Below are positions 60,811 to 64,000 of a stretch of 64,000 bases of DNA, in pieces. Within the stretch, counting starts at the first letter, position 1, and every line of letters begins with the position of its first letter. The translations under genes and the position numbers were made by a program. This stretch comes from Sphingomonas sp. AX6 (lineage in GTDB: Bacteria; Pseudomonadota; Alphaproteobacteria; Sphingomonadales; Sphingomonadaceae): assembly GCF_902506605.1 (NCBI RefSeq), contig NZ_LR733979.1, forward strand, positions 1,747,712-1,811,711, given 5' to 3'. The notes under the pieces are model-generated. The model made no database searches. It was not told where the DNA came from and saw nothing but the letters and a program-made list of their open reading frames with translations.

Positions 60811-61761
60811 TCAGACGATCTGACGAAGCGGCTGCGGCATCGCACCCAAGCGGAATAACCGGTCCACTTCCTCGCGGTGGCACAAATCGGTGCCCGGCGT
60901 CTGGACCGCGGCCGCGCCCGCCGCCATACCGTATCGAAATGCTGCTAGTGGGTCTTCACGCGCCGCAAAGGCGTGGACCATCGCCCCCAGGAAGCTGTCG
61001 CCTGCGCCGACCGCGCTTTTCGCCTCCACAGCCAGTGCGGGAGCGAAGAAAACGCCTGATTGCCCCGCAAACAGAGCGCCTTCATGCCCCATCGTGACGG
61101 CGACATATTCACTTTTGCGGCTGCGGACGATTTCCATTGCAGTGTGGGCGATCGCGTCGATGCCATCGAGGGGAAGCCCAACCAGTTTCCGAAGCTCTCC
61201 AAGACTGGGCTTGATCAAGAAAATGCTGCCGCCGTCCAAGCCATGTTTAAAGGCGGAACCCGACGTATCGAGCACGAATTTGATCTCGCGCTGCCGCGCG
61301 ACGGCACATGCCTGACGATAGAAATCGTCTGGCGCACCCAGCGGTAATGAACCGCTGGCGACTAGATAGCCGCACGATAATCGGTTCAGACGATCGATGA
61401 CCTTGCGGCACTCGTCAGGCGTCACGGTAGGCCCTGAAGGCACGAATCGATATTTCTGGCCGCTTTCGCGCTCGTAAACCGATGTGCTGATCCGCGTGTT
61501 GCCGACGATATCGATGCGAGAGCGTTCCATCGGGTGAAGATCGAGCAATCCATCGAGCGCGTCACCGGTGGCTCCGCCGGCGAGATAATACGCGTGGACC
61601 TTGCCACCCAACCGACCGATGACGCGGGCAACATTGATACCGCCGCCGCCCGGATCATAATGTTCTTCGTGGGAGCGGACCTTATGCATGGGCATCACGC
61701 GGTCCGCCTCATAAGCTACATCGATTGCCGGGTTCATCGTAAGCGTCGCGATTGATGTCAT
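60811..61761 (-). CDS. pfkB: PfkB-family phosphofructokinase
   Basis: 316 residues. Sugar-kinase signatures are DPGGGGINVARVIGRLGG (substrate side) and the catalytic SAVGAGDSFLGAMVHAF with the proton-abstracting Asp. The overall layout (TLTMNPAIDVAYEADRV at the start) is that of E. coli PfkB and 1-phosphofructokinases, so fructose-6-phosphate, fructose-1-phosphate or tagatose-6-phosphate are the candidates. Many sphingomonads use the Entner-Doudoroff pathway, so a PfkB-type enzyme in an oxygen-controlled block hints at switched glycolysis. It ends 13 bp from the convergent dehydrogenase. Confidence 0.88.
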   Translation of the reverse strand: MTSIATLTMNPAIDVAYEADRVMPMHKVRSHEEHYDPGGGGINVARVIGRLGGKVHAYYLAGGATGDALDGLLDLHPMERSRIDIVGNTRISTSVYERESGQKYRFVPSGPTVTPDECRKVIDRLNRLSCGYLVASGSLPLGAPDDFYRQACAVARQREIKFVLDTSGSAFKHGLDGGSIFLIKPSLGELRKLVGLPLDGIDAIAHTAMEIVRSRKSEYVAVTMGHEGALFAGQSGVFFAPALAVEAKSAVGAGDSFLGAMVHAFAAREDPLAAFRYGMAAGAAAVQTPGTDLCHREEVDRLFRLGAMPQPLRQIV

Positions 61762-61827
61762 CGCTGTCCGTACCGCGCCGCACCGAGACGTCGGAATAGG
61801 TAGTTGTCACGGGGGTAAGGACGATCC

Positions 61828-62505
61828 TCAGTCCCGCTTGCCCATCCGGGCGGCAACCACTGCTCTGGTGAACTTGGCGTGTCTTGCGCGCGACGCTTCG
61901 GCTGCGATGGCATAGGCTTTCTCGCGCACGCGCGCGAGTGCTTCGTTGACGAAGCGCCCGGATAAGGCGGGCACGATGGCATCGAAGTGGACGTGTTCGG
62001 TCCCGGCTAACGTGAATATGTCGGTCAGATAATTGTCGAACGCCTGTGTCAGCGCGCTCCACTGACCCTTCTCTTCCAGCCAGGGCCGGGTGGTGGCCGA
62101 CGACGAGAAGAGAACCATGCGCTTGCCCGCCAGGAACGGATTGGCGGTAGCGTCCTTGATGTTGCGTGCACTGAACCCGGCACCCAGTACGCGATCGACA
62201 TAGCCTTTGACGATGGCCGGTGGCATCCCGAACCAGATGGGATAGACCATCGTGACGATGTCGGCATCCGTCACATACTCTAGCTCGGGTTGCAGGTCGG
62301 GCGAAGCCACATAGTCGCTGCCCGGGCGTTCAGATGCCTTCAATAACGGATCGAAGCCGAGCGCGTAGAGGTCGCGAATTATGCAATCATGCCCGCATTC
62401 GGCGACCGTGTCGGCATAAGCCCGAGCGACCGCATGGTTGAAGCTCCCGGGGGCCGGGTGACCCAGGATGACGAGGTGCCGTGGCTGACTGGCGGTTTCA
62501 TGCAC
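61828..62505 (-). CDS. NAD(P)H-dependent flavodoxin-like oxidoreductase
   Basis: 225 residues. The flavodoxin-like fold of the NQO1/KefF/MdaB group is shown by VILGHPAPGSFNHAVARAYA (FMN phosphate site), ADIVTMVYPIWFGMPPAIVKGYVDRV and GKRMVLFSSSATTRPWLEEKG. Such enzymes reduce quinones by two electrons without making radicals. The ATG at 62505 is preceded by a region with FixJ-like box d about 95 bases upstream. It lies upstream of pfkB in the same direction, 66 bp apart. Confidence 0.9.
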   Translation of the reverse strand: MHETASQPRHLVILGHPAPGSFNHAVARAYADTVAECGHDCIIRDLYALGFDPLLKASERPGSDYVASPDLQPELEYVTDADIVTMVYPIWFGMPPAIVKGYVDRVLGAGFSARNIKDATANPFLAGKRMVLFSSSATTRPWLEEKGQWSALTQAFDNYLTDIFTLAGTEHVHFDAIVPALSGRFVNEALARVREKAYAIAAEASRARHAKFTRAVVAARMGKRD

Positions 62506-62599
62506 GGCAACGCTCCCGCGAAAGACGATGGGTCAACGCCGATGCACGATGCGGATCGACTGGCCATTACCGGACTTATTGCAGCGCGCGGGTAGCGAA

Positions 62600-62619
62600 T
62601 ATCAGGGACTCTACGGATG
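62600..62619 (-). promoter_or_regulatory. FixJ-like box, copy d
   Basis: Minus strand: CATCCGTAGAGTCCCTGATA, 95 bases before the start of the oxidoreductase gene and pointing at it. With copies a-c the consensus is YATCSGTAgnnTCCyTkAT. Confidence 0.55.
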
Positions 62620-62649
62620 TCGGAATGCTGCCCAGGGTCCCACTGATCA

Positions 62650-64000
62650 CGAGTCGAGGTGCTGCGCGGGCCGCAGGGAACGCTGTGGGGACGCAACGCC
62701 ACCGGCGGGGTGATTTCATGGATCACCCGGCGACCGACAAGCGATTTCGAAGGTCGTCTGACGGCAAGCTATGGCACTTGGGACGATGTGAAGGTGCAGG
62801 ACATCCTGTCGGGACCGCTGACCAAAGGTTTGCGCGCCCGCGTCGCCGCCTCGTTCAACCGGCGCGGGGGCACCACCGACAATCTGTTCGCGGCCGGTCG
62901 CGACGAGTATGGCGACATTCAAGAAAATACGGTGCTGCGCGCGACGGTCGAGGCCGATGTCTCGCCCAGCTTCCTGGTCACCGCCAATGTCCATTACGGC
63001 CGATATCTGGCGCAGAGCCCGCCGCGCGGCTTCTTCGGAGCGCTTGATGCGACGGGCGCGCGCTGTCCGGTCGATCGGATTTTCGCGGGCGAATGCCAGG
63101 GCGGTCCCGGTGCGGGCAATTTCCGCAATCCCGACCCCAATCCGCACGAAGCCTATTCGGAATTGGGCTCGGCCGAGATCGACAACAAGAACTGGGGCGG
63201 CTGGCTGCGCGGCGAGTGGGACATGGGCGATGGCTGGTCCTTGTTATCGCTGACCAGCCATGACGAGGTCCGCCGCATCCAGAATATCGACGTCGATGGC
63301 TCCGGCACGCCAGGACAGCACGTCCAGTTCTTCATCGAACACAAACAGACGACGCAGGAACTGCGCGCCGCCTATAGCTCGGACAAGTTCGACGGGACGA
63401 TCGGCGCCTATTACTACAAGGACGATCGGATTTTCACGGTCACCATCCCGACGCTTCGTATCGGCAGCTATGCCGAGCGCGACGGCGAAAGCTATGCGGT
63501 GTTCGGTCAGGGCACCTATGCCATCACGCCGGCGATCAACCTGACTGCGGGTCTGCGCTACACCAAGGACGATATCCAGTATCCCAACATCGCGTTCGGG
63601 CAAAATGGTCGCCCGCGCGAGGATTTCGCCACCCCGGTATTCCGCACCTCGCGCAGCACGCGCGGATCGAAGCTGACCTGGCGCGCCGCCGCCGACTGGC
63701 ATTTCGATCCCGACCATATGGTGTTCGGCAGCATATCGACCGGATACAAGAGCGCCGCGGTCAACAGCGCGCTACCGACCAGCAACGCCGCGGTCACCAC
63801 CACCGAGCCCGAAAATCTGACCGCCTACGAACTTGGATTGAAAGGCTCGTTCGGCGCGCCCAGCGGGTTGCGCTATTCGATCACCGCGTTCCACAACGAC
63901 TATAAAAACATCCAAGTGGGTGCGACGTCGAGTTCGGCGACGGTCATCGTCACCCAGTTGCTCAACATCGATTCGGCGAAGATCAGCGGGTTCGAAGCAG
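62650..64000 (+). pseudogene. TonB-dependent receptor lacking its 5' part, 3' end outside the window
   Basis: From 62650 the frame reads RVEVLRGPQGTLWGRNATGGVISW, the middle of a plug domain, and continues as a good beta-barrel (SGPLTKGLRARVAASFNRRGG, LTAGLRYTKDD, FGSISTGYKSAAVN). A TGA lies two codons upstream at 62644-62646, and no start, signal peptide or TonB box is present. So the first roughly 130 residues of the receptor are missing and homology begins abruptly at a junction. It cannot be functional as it stands unless it was fused elsewhere. It marks the right edge of the FixLJ block. Confidence 0.8.

Noticed and set aside
1..64000. CRISPR arrays and cas genes
   Set aside because: No run of regularly spaced identical repeats and no Cas-like protein was seen. 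The Tn7-like module is therefore not treated as CRISPR-associated.

Overview
The window is 64 kb of GC-rich DNA from an alphaproteobacterium, most likely a sphingomonad (Sphingomonas or a relative). The evidence is the thiL, hppA, infA-maf-RNase E/G-yacG gene order, the TonB-receptor and S9-peptidase style of the core genes, several TTG and GTG starts, and short dispersed intergenic palindromes. No organism name can be read from the sequence itself.

Core segment (1-12.67 kb): the 3' part of trhO, three small exported or membrane proteins of unknown function, thiL, a K+-independent proton-pumping pyrophosphatase, an S9 peptidase, a DUF2946 protein with a TonB-dependent receptor, then infA-maf-RNase E/G-yacG and tRNA-Phe(GAA).

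Defence island (about 12.69-46.2 kb): immediately after tRNA-Phe the content changes to mobile and defence genes. A two-gene unit (soluble protein plus membrane protein) is followed by a class 1 DISARM operon (drmD-drmMI-drmA-drmB, all overlapping by 4 bp, no drmC). Then come a coiled-coil protein, three small genes, a complete Tn7-like transposition module (tnsA-tnsB-tnsC-tniQ), an McrBC restriction system whose McrB carries an inserted domain, a stand-alone metallo-beta-lactamase-fold protein and an unusual Hsp70-like protein. Related repeat clusters in inverted orientation lie next to tRNA-Phe and at 46.13-46.21 kb. They are candidate ends of one transposon of about 33.5 kb that carries the defence genes as cargo.

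Low-oxygen block (about 46.5-62.6 kb): an HNH protein and rsgA lead into a group headed by a haem-PAS oxygen sensor kinase FixL and its regulator FixJ. Around these lie an alternative oxidase, an acetyltransferase, a DUF2171 protein, an L,D-transpeptidase, a P-type cation ATPase with a VIT1-like and an AI-2E-family membrane protein, a small K+ channel, lactate/malate dehydrogenase, PfkB-type phosphofructokinase and an NAD(P)H oxidoreductase. Four copies of a 20-bp box resembling a FixJ site precede genes or gene groups here, so this looks like a self-contained oxygen-responsive regulon. The last 1.35 kb is a TonB-dependent receptor that has lost its 5' end at about 62.65 kb, marking a rearrangement junction.
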